DNA from: Paenibacillus paridis
Lineage (GTDB): Bacteria; Bacillota; Bacilli; Paenibacillales; Paenibacillaceae
Assembly (NCBI RefSeq): GCF_006345825.1
Contig: NZ_VCIX01000070.1
Location: 10,556 to 74,555, forward strand
Length of the DNA stretch: 64,000 bases
Direction of reading: 5' to 3'
In this document: in pieces, positions 53,132 through 62,380 of the stretch
How the letters are laid out: every line of letters begins with the position of its first letter
Numbering within the stretch: the stretch's first letter is position 1
Notes under the pieces: generated by a model
Told to the model about the DNA's origin: nothing
Databases searched by the model: none
What the model saw: only the letters and a program-made list of their open reading frames with translations
Position numbers and translations under genes: made by a program

Positions 53132-53251
53132 TAACAATTACAGTTTATCAGACGCTCCGCCCATCTACAAGCACTAATGCAACATTTGATTAAACTTTCC
53201 GTCTACTTGGGTAATAAGAATGAAAAAATACAAGAAAGAGGTGATCGAGTT

Positions 53252-53932
53252 ATGCAAAAAGGAATAGCTTTCTTGTTGCTAATACTGCTTCTTTCCGCCT
53301 GCAGCTCAACAGCCAATCAAGGAAATCCTACTGCGGGTGACGGAACAGCTGCGCCCTCCCCTTCAAGCACAAGTCCGGCTGAGCCTTCGCCAAGCGGGGA
53401 TAGCGGCACTAATCAACCTACTGCTCCCATTCCCGCAGCTACGCCAGAGGAAGCGGCAGCAGCAATCCTATTAGCTTTAAAGCAGAGTGATATGACCACA
53501 TTAAATGCCTATATCCACCCGGATAAAGGCTTATTATTCTCACCTTACGCTCACATTGATACGAATTCTGCCAAAGTTTTTCAAGCCGATGGCTTGCCGC
53601 CGTTTACCGATTCTACCGTATATAATTGGGGAGCCTATGATGGCTCTGGAGAACCTATTTCCCTAACTTTTAAGCAATACTACGAGAAATTTGTTTATGA
53701 TAAAGACTTTCTTGCCTCCGAGAGCGTCGGCGCTGACGAAATAAAAGGAGAAGGAAATACGCTCGTTAATATTAAGGAAGTTTTTCCAGGCAGCGTTGTG
53801 ATGGATTATTATTTCAGCGGGTTTGACGAGCAATATGCGGGGATGGACTGGGAAAGTCTCATTCTCGTGCTTGAAGAATTAAACGGAGCTTGGTACTTGA
53901 GCGCCATTGTCCACTCGCAGTGGACAATCTAA
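53252..53932 (+). CDS. Lipoprotein of unknown function
   Basis: This 226-residue lipoprotein has a signal peptide with lipobox LSAC (Cys 17), a Ser/Pro/Thr-rich linker of about 55 residues and a soluble domain that starts ATPEEAAAAILLALKQSDMTTLNAYIHPDKGLLFSPYAHID. The domain is of the type found in several Bacillota surface lipoproteins without known activity. ATG at 53252 has AGAGGTGAT in front; the open frame from 53177 has no suitable start. It ends in front of a hairpin shared with the convergent ABC permease gene. Confidence 0.82.
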   Translation: MQKGIAFLLLILLLSACSSTANQGNPTAGDGTAAPSPSSTSPAEPSPSGDSGTNQPTAPIPAATPEEAAAAILLALKQSDMTTLNAYIHPDKGLLFSPYAHIDTNSAKVFQADGLPPFTDSTVYNWGAYDGSGEPISLTFKQYYEKFVYDKDFLASESVGADEIKGEGNTLVNIKEVFPGSVVMDYYFSGFDEQYAGMDWESLILVLEELNGAWYLSAIVHSQWTI

Positions 53933-53938
53933 ATAGCA

Positions 53939-53967
53939 AGTGCTGCCTCCGATGACGGGGCAGCACT
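53939..53967. terminator. Hairpin between convergent genes
   Basis: AGTGCTGCC pairs with GGCAGCACT, directly between the stop codons of the lipoprotein gene and the ABC permease gene. T-tracts are poor on both sides. Confidence 0.6.
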
Positions 53968-53969
53968 GC

Positions 53970-54845
53970 TTAATAGTCTTTACGCACCATAACGGTCATG
54001 GCGCCAGCAAATAATATCGCTGTATAAACCGCACAATAGATTAAGAAAGAATTAGACGGCACATCGCTGATTGAGAAAACGCTTAGGTCCTGATTTAAAT
54101 TAATCAGACCATTTAGTTCCGACATGGAAAACAGCTCGCTCAGCATGCGCTGCTGCAATGTATCTGCCGGCATCGCTAGCTTAATTAACCCTGTAATGGT
54201 CTCCAGCGTCTGAAGTCCTTCCAGCTGTATTTTGCCAAGCCCCATAAACCGGCCAATCGTGCTGCCGAGCCACCCCATGCCAAACAGCATCGTCATGCCG
54301 ATTCCATTTCCCAAAGGAGACAAGAAGCAAGAGCCAAACATCGTTAAAGATACGAGCAGCGGTACGACAGAAGCAAATAGAAGGTACGATTTCAGCAGGA
54401 CAACCAGGTTATAGATGACGCCTGTTTCCACCCAGCATATTAGAATAATCGCGACATATAAGACAAGAGCGTACGTAGCCCCATAAGAGACAAAGCCAAT
54501 CCATCTCCCCATAAACCATTTCCATCGCGGAATCGGCCTAGCCAGCACCGATTGCAGCACGCCTTGCTCGGCTTCCCCCGTTACGGCAGCCACTGAGCTG
54601 AAGATAGCTAAAAATGCAATAGCAAACGCCCCGAAGAAAAAACCGAGCGTCAAAACCATCGCGCTGCTAATAAATTTGCTAAATAAGCCAATCGACAGAT
54701 CGCCTGGGAAGGGCTGCGGCTCGCTTGCAATCGCATTCGCAACAAACCAATAAGCGACTAGAAAAATAACCGTCATCATAGCCGCCATAAACGTCACGCG
54801 CTTGCGGATAAGCTCTCTCCAGGTTAATTCCCATACCGCATTCAT
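53970..54845 (-). CDS. ABC-2 type transporter permease
   Basis: This 291-residue membrane protein has six predicted helices, with the EAEQGVLQSVLARPIPRWKWFMGRW loop characteristic of NosY-type ABC-2 permeases. It overlaps the ATPase gene by four bases. It is the last gene of an operon that starts with an ECF sigma factor and an anti-sigma protein, the same plan as the sigY operon at the left end of the window. Substrate unknown. Confidence 0.88.
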   Translation of the reverse strand: MNAVWELTWRELIRKRVTFMAAMMTVIFLVAYWFVANAIASEPQPFPGDLSIGLFSKFISSAMVLTLGFFFGAFAIAFLAIFSSVAAVTGEAEQGVLQSVLARPIPRWKWFMGRWIGFVSYGATYALVLYVAIILICWVETGVIYNLVVLLKSYLLFASVVPLLVSLTMFGSCFLSPLGNGIGMTMLFGMGWLGSTIGRFMGLGKIQLEGLQTLETITGLIKLAMPADTLQQRMLSELFSMSELNGLINLNQDLSVFSISDVPSNSFLIYCAVYTAILFAGAMTVMVRKDY

Positions 54846-55795
54846 CGGCGTTCCCCCCTATGTTCAAGTCCCGATACGGCTTGCAGAAACCACTCATCCA
54901 GACGAGAGGTTGCCTTACCAACCTCATAGAGCGTCAGTCCCAGCTCAATAAGAATATAATTTACTAAGCCAATCTGCTCATCATCCTCCAGCTCGATCTC
55001 CAGCCACACCGGACCACCGGCAAACGGCGGTTCACTTACAACGACGTTCAAGCCCAATACTTGATTTATCCGCTCGGCCGCTAGCGGAGTATAGCCTCCG
55101 ACCCTCAAACGCCAATTGGACTTGGAACGCAGCACGTCGGATACATGCCCTTCCATAAGAACCTGCCCATTATTGAGCAGCGCTACCTTGTCGCATAGCA
55201 GCTCAACATCCTCCAGCAAATGGGAGTTGAGAAAAATCGTTTTCCCCTGCTCCCTCAGCCTTGTAAGCAGCTCGCGCACCTCATGCCTGCCCACGGGATC
55301 CAGTGCCGAGGCTGGCTCGTCCAGAAAAATAATATCGGGATTGCCAAGCAAAGCACAGGCAAGCCCCAGCCTTTGCTGCATCCCTTTGGAATAGCCCTTT
55401 AGGCGATCCCTGCCACGGCTGCCTATGCCGACCTCGTCCAGAAGCAGATGAATTCGCTGCCTTGCGGCAATCCGATCCAGACCGCATAATTTAGCGTGAA
55501 AAGCTAAGACTTCTTCTCCGGTCAGCCAGTCCGGATAACGGAACAACTCAGGCAAATAACCCAGTCTTCGATTAGCCTCCATCGTTCCTGAAGCATAACC
55601 GAATATCTGAGATTTGCCTGAGGTTGGCGTAATCAATCCCGTAAGCATTTTGACGATCGTGCTTTTGCCTGCCCCGTTAGGCCCGAGGAAGCCGAAGGCT
55701 TCCCCTTTCCTAATCGTTAAGGTGACATCGCGGCAGCCGCGTCCGTCGCCGTAATCTTTGCTTAAGTTTATCGTCTCAACAGCTGGAGTCGTCAT
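54842..55795 (-). CDS. ABC transporter ATP-binding protein
   Basis: This 317-residue ATPase has Walker A GPNGAGKS (residues 38-45), signature YSKGMQQRLGLACAL and Walker B IIFLDEPASALDP, followed by an accessory domain of about 90 residues. It energises the permease encoded next. It overlaps both neighbours by four bases, so the operon is translated as a coupled unit. Confidence 0.92.
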   Translation of the reverse strand: MTTPAVETINLSKDYGDGRGCRDVTLTIRKGEAFGFLGPNGAGKSTIVKMLTGLITPTSGKSQIFGYASGTMEANRRLGYLPELFRYPDWLTGEEVLAFHAKLCGLDRIAARQRIHLLLDEVGIGSRGRDRLKGYSKGMQQRLGLACALLGNPDIIFLDEPASALDPVGRHEVRELLTRLREQGKTIFLNSHLLEDVELLCDKVALLNNGQVLMEGHVSDVLRSKSNWRLRVGGYTPLAAERINQVLGLNVVVSEPPFAGGPVWLEIELEDDEQIGLVNYILIELGLTLYEVGKATSRLDEWFLQAVSGLEHRGERR

Positions 55796-56982
55796 GAACG
55801 GATCAGCTCCGCAATGACGGATTTCACGTTGGCTTCATTCCCATAATTGGAGAAATTAGCAGTCACGACATAGCCATGCTCCAGCCAGGTAGCCGCTGCA
55901 TATTGATCATCCTGCCTCTCGACATAAACGTCTATTCCTTTTATTGCGACCTTCTCCGGTTGGCCTCTCGTGATGAGCGGCATGGGGATTTCACCATCCT
56001 CCAGGCTGGACGCCTGTAATAGCGAGGTACGGATATGATCGGGCAAGGCCGGGAACCGAATAACCGCATCAAAGGCATCCTTAACCTCTACTGACGGATC
56101 AACGTTAACGGTTGGAACCTCCATATAGTTGACCATCACTCCCCTCCTTAAGGAATTGGCGTCTGTGCCTGCCGTTTGATAGGAAATTTGCGTCTGCTTC
56201 CCGGTATCAAAGTTAATTTTTTTGCCATCCACTGATAAGGGCAGCAGCTTATCCGCGCCGAGCTTGCTCATCGTACGGTTAATTTCGTTCACCTTCAGGC
56301 GGAAGGTAAACGTTTGGGTCGCGCTGGATGAGATATAAACCACCTGATTGTCGGCAACCTTTATGGAAGGAATATCGAAGCCCAATGCTTTCGCTGCGTC
56401 CTCTGGCGTAATCCTGTTCCATTGCCCGTGAGCGGTTTGCTCAAAATCACCAAATCGATTCGACAGCTCCAGCGTTTCGCCATCGTTCATAAAACTGTTC
56501 ATTAGCGTAACCAGATCATTCTCTTGGACAACCATCACCTTATCCATACGGAATGTATTTAACCATGCGGCCAATGCCTGGTTCGTTGAAGGAGTCGCAA
56601 TAACGACCGTCAAAAACACGGCTGCACATGCAGCTATGGTTTTTCCCATATTCTTCTTCATCCAGCGTCGCGCCGTTCCCCTCTGCGCAGGCTTGCTTGC
56701 GGACTGGTTTGGCAAGCTGCGCACCCGCCCGAGTGGCACGGCATTGCCTTGATCAAGTGCCGGCACCGGAAGAAGAGCATGCCCTTGCGTCGTTATGCTC
56801 GCCTTGCTTCCTAATGCCGGCTCATCTGCGTTACCCCGTGCCGACCACCGCGCTGCCCCTTCTGCTTCCCATTGCTCCCAAAGGGGAGATGGCTCCACCT
56901 CTTGCAGCCTCGTCTGGAGCCGTGCCCAAGCGGCTTCTGTCTGCTCTTGTTCTTTCTTGCTCGACCTCTCGCTTGTTGTCAT
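55792..56982 (-). CDS. Membrane-anchored anti-sigma-factor-like protein
   Basis: This 396-residue protein has a charged cytoplasmic N-terminus of about 120 residues (TEAAWARLQTRLQEVEPSPLWEQW), one membrane helix (TIAACAAVFLTVVIATPSTN, around residues 128-146) and a large extracytoplasmic domain with strands such as VVYISSSATQTFTFRLKVNEI. The plan is typical of anti-sigma factors of the DUF4179/RsgI-like kind. It directly follows the ECF sigma gene. ATG at 56982 is behind GAGGAGGAA. The CxxC-type zinc motif is absent. The role as a SigY-like regulator is inferred from position. Confidence 0.72.
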   Translation of the reverse strand: MTTSERSSKKEQEQTEAAWARLQTRLQEVEPSPLWEQWEAEGAARWSARGNADEPALGSKASITTQGHALLPVPALDQGNAVPLGRVRSLPNQSASKPAQRGTARRWMKKNMGKTIAACAAVFLTVVIATPSTNQALAAWLNTFRMDKVMVVQENDLVTLMNSFMNDGETLELSNRFGDFEQTAHGQWNRITPEDAAKALGFDIPSIKVADNQVVYISSSATQTFTFRLKVNEINRTMSKLGADKLLPLSVDGKKINFDTGKQTQISYQTAGTDANSLRRGVMVNYMEVPTVNVDPSVEVKDAFDAVIRFPALPDHIRTSLLQASSLEDGEIPMPLITRGQPEKVAIKGIDVYVERQDDQYAAATWLEHGYVVTANFSNYGNEANVKSVIAELIRS

Positions 56983-57041
56983 TTGGATTTCCTCCTCAAA
57001 GGTATTGACCTTGCACAACTAATCGTTGAACCGCCAAATGC

Positions 57042-57569
57042 CTATTCATGGGTGATTGCGCTCTCTGACTTTAAAGCCTGACGCTTTAGACGCTCTCCCG
57101 CCCTGCGCAGCATGGTGCCGACCTGCGGCTGCCTCACTTGCAGCTGCTGTGCGATTTCTTCATAGCTGTACCCCTCATATCGAAGCAGCAGCATCTGCTT
57201 ATCCCGTTCCGGCAGCGTATCGAGCCAGCCTCGTACCCGTTCCTGCTCGTCCTTGTCGATAAGCTGTTGTTCATTCGAATCTATCGCCTGCGGCTGAGCG
57301 AGGACGTTTTGTTCCTGTTTTTGTGTCAATGCGCGTTCACGCGCTTTCTTATCCATATAGTCATACGCTAATCTCGTCAGTACCCGGTGCAGCCAACCAC
57401 CAATAGCTTCAGGCTGATCGGGTGGATTCCGGTAAAGCCTCAGGAAGGTTTCCTGCGCAAGGTCCTCAGCGGCTGCTTCATCGCGAATAAGCGCGATAAG
57501 TTTGCGTCTGACTGACGGATAATGCTGATTAAATTGCTGACGAAACAAATCCGGCGCCGAATGTTCCAT
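57042..57569 (-). CDS. ECF sigma factor
   Basis: This 175-residue sigma factor contains region 2 (EDLAQETFLRLYRNPPDQPEAIGGWLHRVLTRLAYDYMDKK) and region 4 (LPERDKQMLLLRYEGYSYEEIAQQLQVRQPQVGTMLRRAGERLKR). ATG at 57569 has GGAGGGG in front. It is 59 bases upstream of the anti-sigma-like gene and heads a four-gene operon with an ABC-2 exporter. The linker contains a run of Gln/Glu/Asn, unlike SigY. The group cannot be assigned by eye. Confidence 0.9.
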   Translation of the reverse strand: MEHSAPDLFRQQFNQHYPSVRRKLIALIRDEAAAEDLAQETFLRLYRNPPDQPEAIGGWLHRVLTRLAYDYMDKKARERALTQKQEQNVLAQPQAIDSNEQQLIDKDEQERVRGWLDTLPERDKQMLLLRYEGYSYEEIAQQLQVRQPQVGTMLRRAGERLKRQALKSESAITHE

Positions 57570-57610
57570 TCCGTTCCCCTCCTTACCTATTTTGCTCAAG
57601 CTATAGGAAA

Positions 57611-57637
57611 GACGTAGCCATTCGCCATTTTGTAGCA
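57611..57637 (-). promoter_or_regulatory. Possible ECF-type promoter in front of the second sigma operon
   Basis: Minus strand: TGCTAC, 17 bases, CGTC, about 42 bases upstream of the sigma start. It resembles the TGtAAC/CGTC pattern of ECF promoters and may be autoregulatory. Confidence 0.4.
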
Positions 57638-57664
57638 CCTTTGCCTAAATATTATTGTACCATT

Positions 57665-57702
57665 TGCAAAAAAACCGTCTCTCCGTTAGACGGGAGACGG
57701 TT
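57665..57702 (-). terminator. Terminator after the GGDEF–EAL gene
   Basis: AACCGTCTC pairs with GAGACGGTT around CCGTC/GACGG; the minus strand continues with T7. It lies just after the stop at 57709. Confidence 0.92.
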
Positions 57703-57708
57703 CATTAT

Positions 57709-60201
57709 TTAGGTTTCTTCTTTATTATGCTCCATGTAAAGCTGTACGAATTTTGGCGCCGGCACCGGAGGACTGTAAATATAGCCTTGAACAGCATCGC
57801 AATTATGATCGGTTATGATATCCAGTTCCTCTTGCGTTTCCACGCCTTCGGTCACCACTCTCAGGTTCAAGTTATGCGCAATGACGATAACCGACTTAAA
57901 GATCATTTGTTTCTTAATATCGCCAACGATTCCGCTAATAAACGACTTATCCAGCTTAAGCGTATGCAGCGGAATATTTTGCAAATAGCTAAGCGAGGAA
58001 TATCCTGTTCCAAAATCATCCAGAGAAAGCTTCACGCCGAGCTGCTGCAGCTCATGCAAAATTTTAAGCGTGTGCGCCGGATTTTCCATAAAGATCGACT
58101 CTGTGATTTCAAGCTCGATTTGCGCCGGACGAATGCCCGCATCCGAAATAATCCGTTCGATCGTATGAACGATTTGCTTCTGCTGGAATTGGATCATCGA
58201 CATGTTGACGCTAACCGAAAGGGATGGCAGCCCCATCCGCTCCCACTCGCTGATTTGCTGGCAAGCCGTGTAAAGAACCCACTCGCCGAGCGGGATAATG
58301 AATCCCGTTTTCTCTGCAATCGGAATAAAATCAAGCGGCGACACCATCCCAAGCTCCGGGTGCTTCCAACGGATCAACGCTTCCGCTCCGTATATGCTGC
58401 CGGTAGACATATCGATCTTAGGCTGGTAATAGAGAACAAACTGGCCAAGCTCAAGCGCTTTGAACAAGCTGTTCTCCAGTATGAGCTCTTTCTTCGTCAC
58501 ATCATTCATTGATGGAGAATAAACCTTGCACGTATTTCTTTCTTTCTTGGCTACATACATCGCGATGTCGGATTCCTTCACAAGCTGATCCGCAACATCG
58601 GGAGTCCATTCATGGAGAATGCTCATTCCAATGCTAGCCGTTATGTAAAATATCCGGTCCTTGAGCTTAATCGGCTCAGCAATAACATTCAAAATCTCTT
58701 CTGCGATATGAAAGGCTTGATGTAGATGGGCCACATTCTCAAGCAAAGCGATGTACTCGTCCCCGCCAAAACGAAAAACCTTCCCATGAACGCCCACCTT
58801 AGCTGCAATCCGCTCGGCCATTTGCTTAAGCAGCTGATCGCCCATAGCGTGATCAAGCTTGTCGTTTATCATTTTGAACCGATCGAGATCGATGAAGAGC
58901 AAGGCCAAGTGGCTCGGCCCCGTTTGCCCAGCTATCAGCTTTCCTTCCATATACCGATGATAGGCGTAGCGATTGGGCAAGCCTGTTAATAAATCATGCG
59001 TAGACTGATATTCAATTAACTGCTCGGCTTCCTTGCGCTGAGTAAGCATATTATTGAAGTGGTTCGCCATAAATTCGAACTCATCATTCGTATAAATGCT
59101 TAACTGCTGGCCTTCGTTGCCGGCTGCGACCGCCGAAGTTGCTTTTATGACTTTATGGATGTTGACCAAAATAATTTTCCGCACCAGCAAGCCCATGATG
59201 GCTGCCATAAAGAGCAGCGCGAATCCTGTAATTAATAAGGATTCCCATAAGCTTTTATAGTAATTCGACAGCATATTTTTCTTCGGAATTACCGTCTCCA
59301 TATGCCATAGAACATTATGGACAAGAATGGGATAAAACAACCGCAGAACGGTTCCTTCACCTCCGGGGTCTGACGTATAGTTAAAACGCGGCTGAGTCCC
59401 TTTCATGGCTTCAAGCTCATCCGCATTCGACCACATTTGGTACGTATGATTTACAAGCTCCGGATTCCGTCCGTTGGCGAGATATTTATTTTCCGTTGTG
59501 ATAATGTTTGCGTAGCCGCCTAATGGCCGGAAGGTTGCGATATGCTTCTGAACCGACTCTAGCGATATATCAGCGCCTACGACGCCTGTAAATTCGCCGT
59601 TTTCATCCAAAATAGGAAGCACAAGCGAGGTCATAAGTACAGAATTGCCTTCGATATCATAATAATAAGGCTCAATTAACGAAAATGACTTTGTCACTTT
59701 CGGAATTTGATAAAAGCTGCCCAGCACCTTGTCTTCGTAAAATTGGATCGGCAAGCTCTCGATGGCATCGCCTTTGCGATACACATACGGAATGAAACGT
59801 CCCGTAGCATCATCGTAGCTATTTTTGTTGCGATTAAGCTCGTCCTTGCCGTCATAAGCATTCGGCTCCCATATCGTATAGACGCCAATGACTTCCGGAT
59901 GGTTCTCCATCACCTGCTTCAGGAGATCAACGATAAGCTCGCGATTTTGCAAATGCTCTTTATTCATCTGCTTCATCGTGGCTTCAAGCGTATCCAGCAT
60001 GGTCACCGTCTGGTCCATAAGCAGGGAAAAAGGATGTATATTAGCAATCGATTGGGTTTGTGCAAGAAGCTCACTCTCTCGAAGATTCGACTGGTAGAGC
60101 TTGATGAGGTGGCCGGATACCAGAATAACAAAGGAGAGAGTAACCAGCAGGCCAAGTGAAAATATTAATTTTTGTGCAATGCTTAGCCTAATCTTTCTCA
60201 T
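57709..60201 (-). CDS. Cache–HAMP–GGDEF–EAL cyclic-di-GMP protein
   Basis: This protein of 830 residues has a membrane helix (11-33), an extracytoplasmic Cache sensor (about 40-310, with GVVGADISLESVQKHIATF), a second helix, HAMP, a GGDEF domain and an EAL domain. The EAL part is complete (EALIRWKHP, SVNMSMIQF, ELEITESIF, LSLDDFGTGYSSLSYL, EGVETQEE), so phosphodiesterase activity is likely. The GGDEF motif reads FGGDEY, one residue off consensus, so cyclase activity is uncertain. I took ATG at 60201; the GGGG ribosome site is 12 bases away, so the start is not certain. It ends at a strong terminator. Confidence 0.9.
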   Translation of the reverse strand: MRKIRLSIAQKLIFSLGLLVTLSFVILVSGHLIKLYQSNLRESELLAQTQSIANIHPFSLLMDQTVTMLDTLEATMKQMNKEHLQNRELIVDLLKQVMENHPEVIGVYTIWEPNAYDGKDELNRNKNSYDDATGRFIPYVYRKGDAIESLPIQFYEDKVLGSFYQIPKVTKSFSLIEPYYYDIEGNSVLMTSLVLPILDENGEFTGVVGADISLESVQKHIATFRPLGGYANIITTENKYLANGRNPELVNHTYQMWSNADELEAMKGTQPRFNYTSDPGGEGTVLRLFYPILVHNVLWHMETVIPKKNMLSNYYKSLWESLLITGFALLFMAAIMGLLVRKIILVNIHKVIKATSAVAAGNEGQQLSIYTNDEFEFMANHFNNMLTQRKEAEQLIEYQSTHDLLTGLPNRYAYHRYMEGKLIAGQTGPSHLALLFIDLDRFKMINDKLDHAMGDQLLKQMAERIAAKVGVHGKVFRFGGDEYIALLENVAHLHQAFHIAEEILNVIAEPIKLKDRIFYITASIGMSILHEWTPDVADQLVKESDIAMYVAKKERNTCKVYSPSMNDVTKKELILENSLFKALELGQFVLYYQPKIDMSTGSIYGAEALIRWKHPELGMVSPLDFIPIAEKTGFIIPLGEWVLYTACQQISEWERMGLPSLSVSVNMSMIQFQQKQIVHTIERIISDAGIRPAQIELEITESIFMENPAHTLKILHELQQLGVKLSLDDFGTGYSSLSYLQNIPLHTLKLDKSFISGIVGDIKKQMIFKSVIVIAHNLNLRVVTEGVETQEELDIITDHNCDAVQGYIYSPPVPAPKFVQLYMEHNKEET

Positions 60202-60505
60202 CTCATCTATCAGCCCCTTGTTGTGGAGAAAGCAAAAATCGACGTAATCTGCCAAATTGTGATTTGGTTCTAGTATACTTGACATTTTGCTTAAAGCACA
60301 ATGATAAAGATAGGTTAAAAACACTATATCTTTCGACAAAAAACTACTTTAGGCACCTCCTATTTTTCACCGCAAGAGTCGATCGCCTCTATTTCACTTT
60401 TATGACATTTGTAATATATCCCAAATGCCGTTTTGAATTTATTTTTCACATGTTTTTCTACCCAGTTGAGATCCTATATATGCCGGATTTAGGATTGCTT
60501 ATCAG
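60202..60505. other. Noncoding gap upstream of the GGDEF–EAL gene
   Basis: AT-rich region with the probable promoter of the GGDEF–EAL gene at 60272-60301. No other element is seen. Confidence 0.6.
60272..60301 (-). promoter_or_regulatory. Likely SigA promoter of the GGDEF–EAL gene
   Basis: Minus strand: TTGTGC, 18 bases, TATACT, about 70 bases upstream of the start codon. Confidence 0.5.
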
Positions 60506-60551
60506 CAAAAAAAAAGCTGTCCTCAAAGGGGGATTAGCCCTTAGGACAGCC
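60506..60551 (-). terminator. Terminator after the secreted repeat protein gene
   Basis: GCTGTCCT pairs with AGGACAGC with an inner AAGGG/CCCTT pairing; the minus strand continues with about nine T. Confidence 0.92.
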
Positions 60552-60560
60552 TTATTGCCG

Positions 60561-61091
60561 TTATACCTGATTTTTCTTTTCGGTTCTTTGCTCTTTGGTG
60601 TCCTCATTAGCGCGGTCATGATCCTCGAGCCGATGAGGTCGTTTGCCCTTGCCTCCATGCAGCAGGTAGAGCTCCTCACGCAGCTGGTCAGACGTTTTGC
60701 CTTCCGTCTTAATGCCGTGCTCCTCGGCAATTTCGCGCAAATGCTCCAGCCGCTTCGCTTGATGCTCCGCTTTAAAGGCTTCCCACTTGTCCTTATTGGC
60801 CACCTTCGCAGACTCGACTTCCTTCTTCAGCTGTTCCGGTGTTTTGCCATCGGTTTGAATGCCGAAATAGGTTGCCAGTTCCTTCAGCTTCTCCAGTCGG
60901 TACGCTTCAAAATCCTTGCGGGTCATTTTGCCTTTATGATGCTTATGTTCGCTGTCCGCATCGGACTCATTTGGGTGCTGAACCGCTAGTGAAGCATGGG
61001 CCATCGCTGACGCCTGATTCGCTGCCCCTACGGGAGCTGACGAAAGCAATAGCGCAAGCGCCGTGGCGGGTATGAACCATTTTCTAATCAT
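60561..61091 (-). CDS. Secreted protein with two helical repeats, unknown
   Basis: This 176-residue protein has a signal peptide (residues 1-24, ending PVGAANQA), a His/Lys-rich segment (EHKHHKGKM) and two related repeats of about 45 residues: RLEKLKELATYFGIQTDGKTPEQLKKEVE and RLEHLREIAEEHGIKTEGKTSDQLREELY. The repeats look like SAP/HeH-type helix-extended loop-helix motifs. It ends in a charged tail. ATG at 61091 has AAGGTG nine bases upstream. The function is unknown; the His-rich part and the neighbouring zinc-controlled GTPase may hint at metal binding, but this is speculation. Confidence 0.78.
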   Translation of the reverse strand: MIRKWFIPATALALLLSSAPVGAANQASAMAHASLAVQHPNESDADSEHKHHKGKMTRKDFEAYRLEKLKELATYFGIQTDGKTPEQLKKEVESAKVANKDKWEAFKAEHQAKRLEHLREIAEEHGIKTEGKTSDQLREELYLLHGGKGKRPHRLEDHDRANEDTKEQRTEKKNQV

Positions 61092-61220
61092 TTGCTGCCA
61101 CACCTTTCTATTCCAACGTGATGCAAGGCCATATAAGCCTTATCTGGATTATTTTGCCCAAGCAAACACTTGAATAGACATAAAGACGGCAAATTTCGAC
61201 ATTGGCCTACAAGAGGCAAT

Positions 61221-62354
61221 CTACTGCTCTTTGCCCTCCGCCGCAGCCTGCTCAAGCAGCCTCAACTCATCTAGCAGCCAAGCCTTGGAGAAATGCTCCC
61301 CGATAAATACAGCGACATCATTCACATGGCCTTGCGGATCAATTCTCATGAAATCGGATTCCTTAAACGCATACTGAAAAAGAAAACGGCTCGGCGCATC
61401 GGTAAACGTCACGATTCCCTTGGCCCTGTAAATGTTGGACGGCAATCGCTGAAGCAGATTTTCGAATGCCTCACTGCTCACCGGATTGCGCCAGTAGTGG
61501 GTGACGACCATGACATGCTCATGCGAATGGTGGTGATTATGGCTATGGTCGTGATTGAGTTCTTCATGATTGAGTTCTGCATGATTGTGGTCGTGACCAC
61601 TCTCATGTCCGAGTGAACAACCATCTACTGAACTGGCTTCGCCTTCGCCGGATAGAGGCCCCTTCGCAAGGTGATCGTGAGACGATTGCAAAGATGGATT
61701 ATTCTCTGATGCATACTTTCCAACATTTATGGCTTCCGTCTCGCCCAGCCAGCTCCAATCGTCAATGGCACAGCGAACCGTCGCTATCATTTGAGCATGG
61801 GCATTCAGCTCCCGCAGCTGCTGCTGCGCTTCTACAAGCTGCTCCGGCTCAAGCTTATCCACCTTGTTGAGCAGCAATATCGTTGCGCAGCGTATCTGCT
61901 CCTGCATCAGCTTGAAGGTTTTTCCTTTGCTCTCGCGGCTGCGTTCGAGCAGCTCAGGCCCATCTACGACCGTAATGACGCTGCGAAGGTCGATGGCTTT
62001 GTACATCGCCGCCTCCGTCACCCCATCCAGCGTCTCCATTGGATTCGCGGCGCCCGTAGATTCAATAAAAATAACGTCTGGCTGATGCTCGCTAATCAGC
62101 GTGCTGATTTCCAAGCCTAAATCCCCACGCATCGTGCAGCAAATACAGCCGCTAAGCATTTCGGCCATCGGAACATCATCCTGAACGAGCTGACCATCGA
62201 GGTTGATATCACCAAGCTCATTCATAATGACAGCCGGTTTTTTTCCTTGGGCGGTGTAATAGTCAAGCAATCTTCCAAGCAGCGTCGTCTTCCCGCTTCC
62301 GAGAAACCCGGAAAGCAAATGTACAGGTATATTTTGTTCTCTATTCGTCATCAT
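61221..62354 (-). CDS. COG0523 (CobW/ZagA-type) GTPase
   Basis: This 377-residue GTPase has Walker A GFLGSGKTT, the metal-binding CxCC motif (LSGCICCTMRG), NKVDKL and an 80-residue His-rich insert (GHDHNHAELNHEELNHDH) before the CobW C-terminal domain (PSNIYRAKGIVTFTDAPSRFLFQ). Such proteins deliver zinc or other metals to client enzymes. A perfect palindrome of the Zur box type lies 53 bases upstream, which points to zinc limitation and to a ZagA/YciC-like role. The start has AGGAGACCGA in front of two adjacent ATG codons. Confidence 0.92.
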   Translation of the reverse strand: MMTNREQNIPVHLLSGFLGSGKTTLLGRLLDYYTAQGKKPAVIMNELGDINLDGQLVQDDVPMAEMLSGCICCTMRGDLGLEISTLISEHQPDVIFIESTGAANPMETLDGVTEAAMYKAIDLRSVITVVDGPELLERSRESKGKTFKLMQEQIRCATILLLNKVDKLEPEQLVEAQQQLRELNAHAQMIATVRCAIDDWSWLGETEAINVGKYASENNPSLQSSHDHLAKGPLSGEGEASSVDGCSLGHESGHDHNHAELNHEELNHDHSHNHHHSHEHVMVVTHYWRNPVSSEAFENLLQRLPSNIYRAKGIVTFTDAPSRFLFQYAFKESDFMRIDPQGHVNDVAVFIGEHFSKAWLLDELRLLEQAAAEGKEQ

Positions 62355-62380
62355 TCGGTCTCCTGTGTATCTAAATTTTA

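Noticed and set aside
60264..60989. 241-codon plus-strand open frame
   Set aside because: It spans an intergenic terminator and is antisense to the secreted repeat protein gene.
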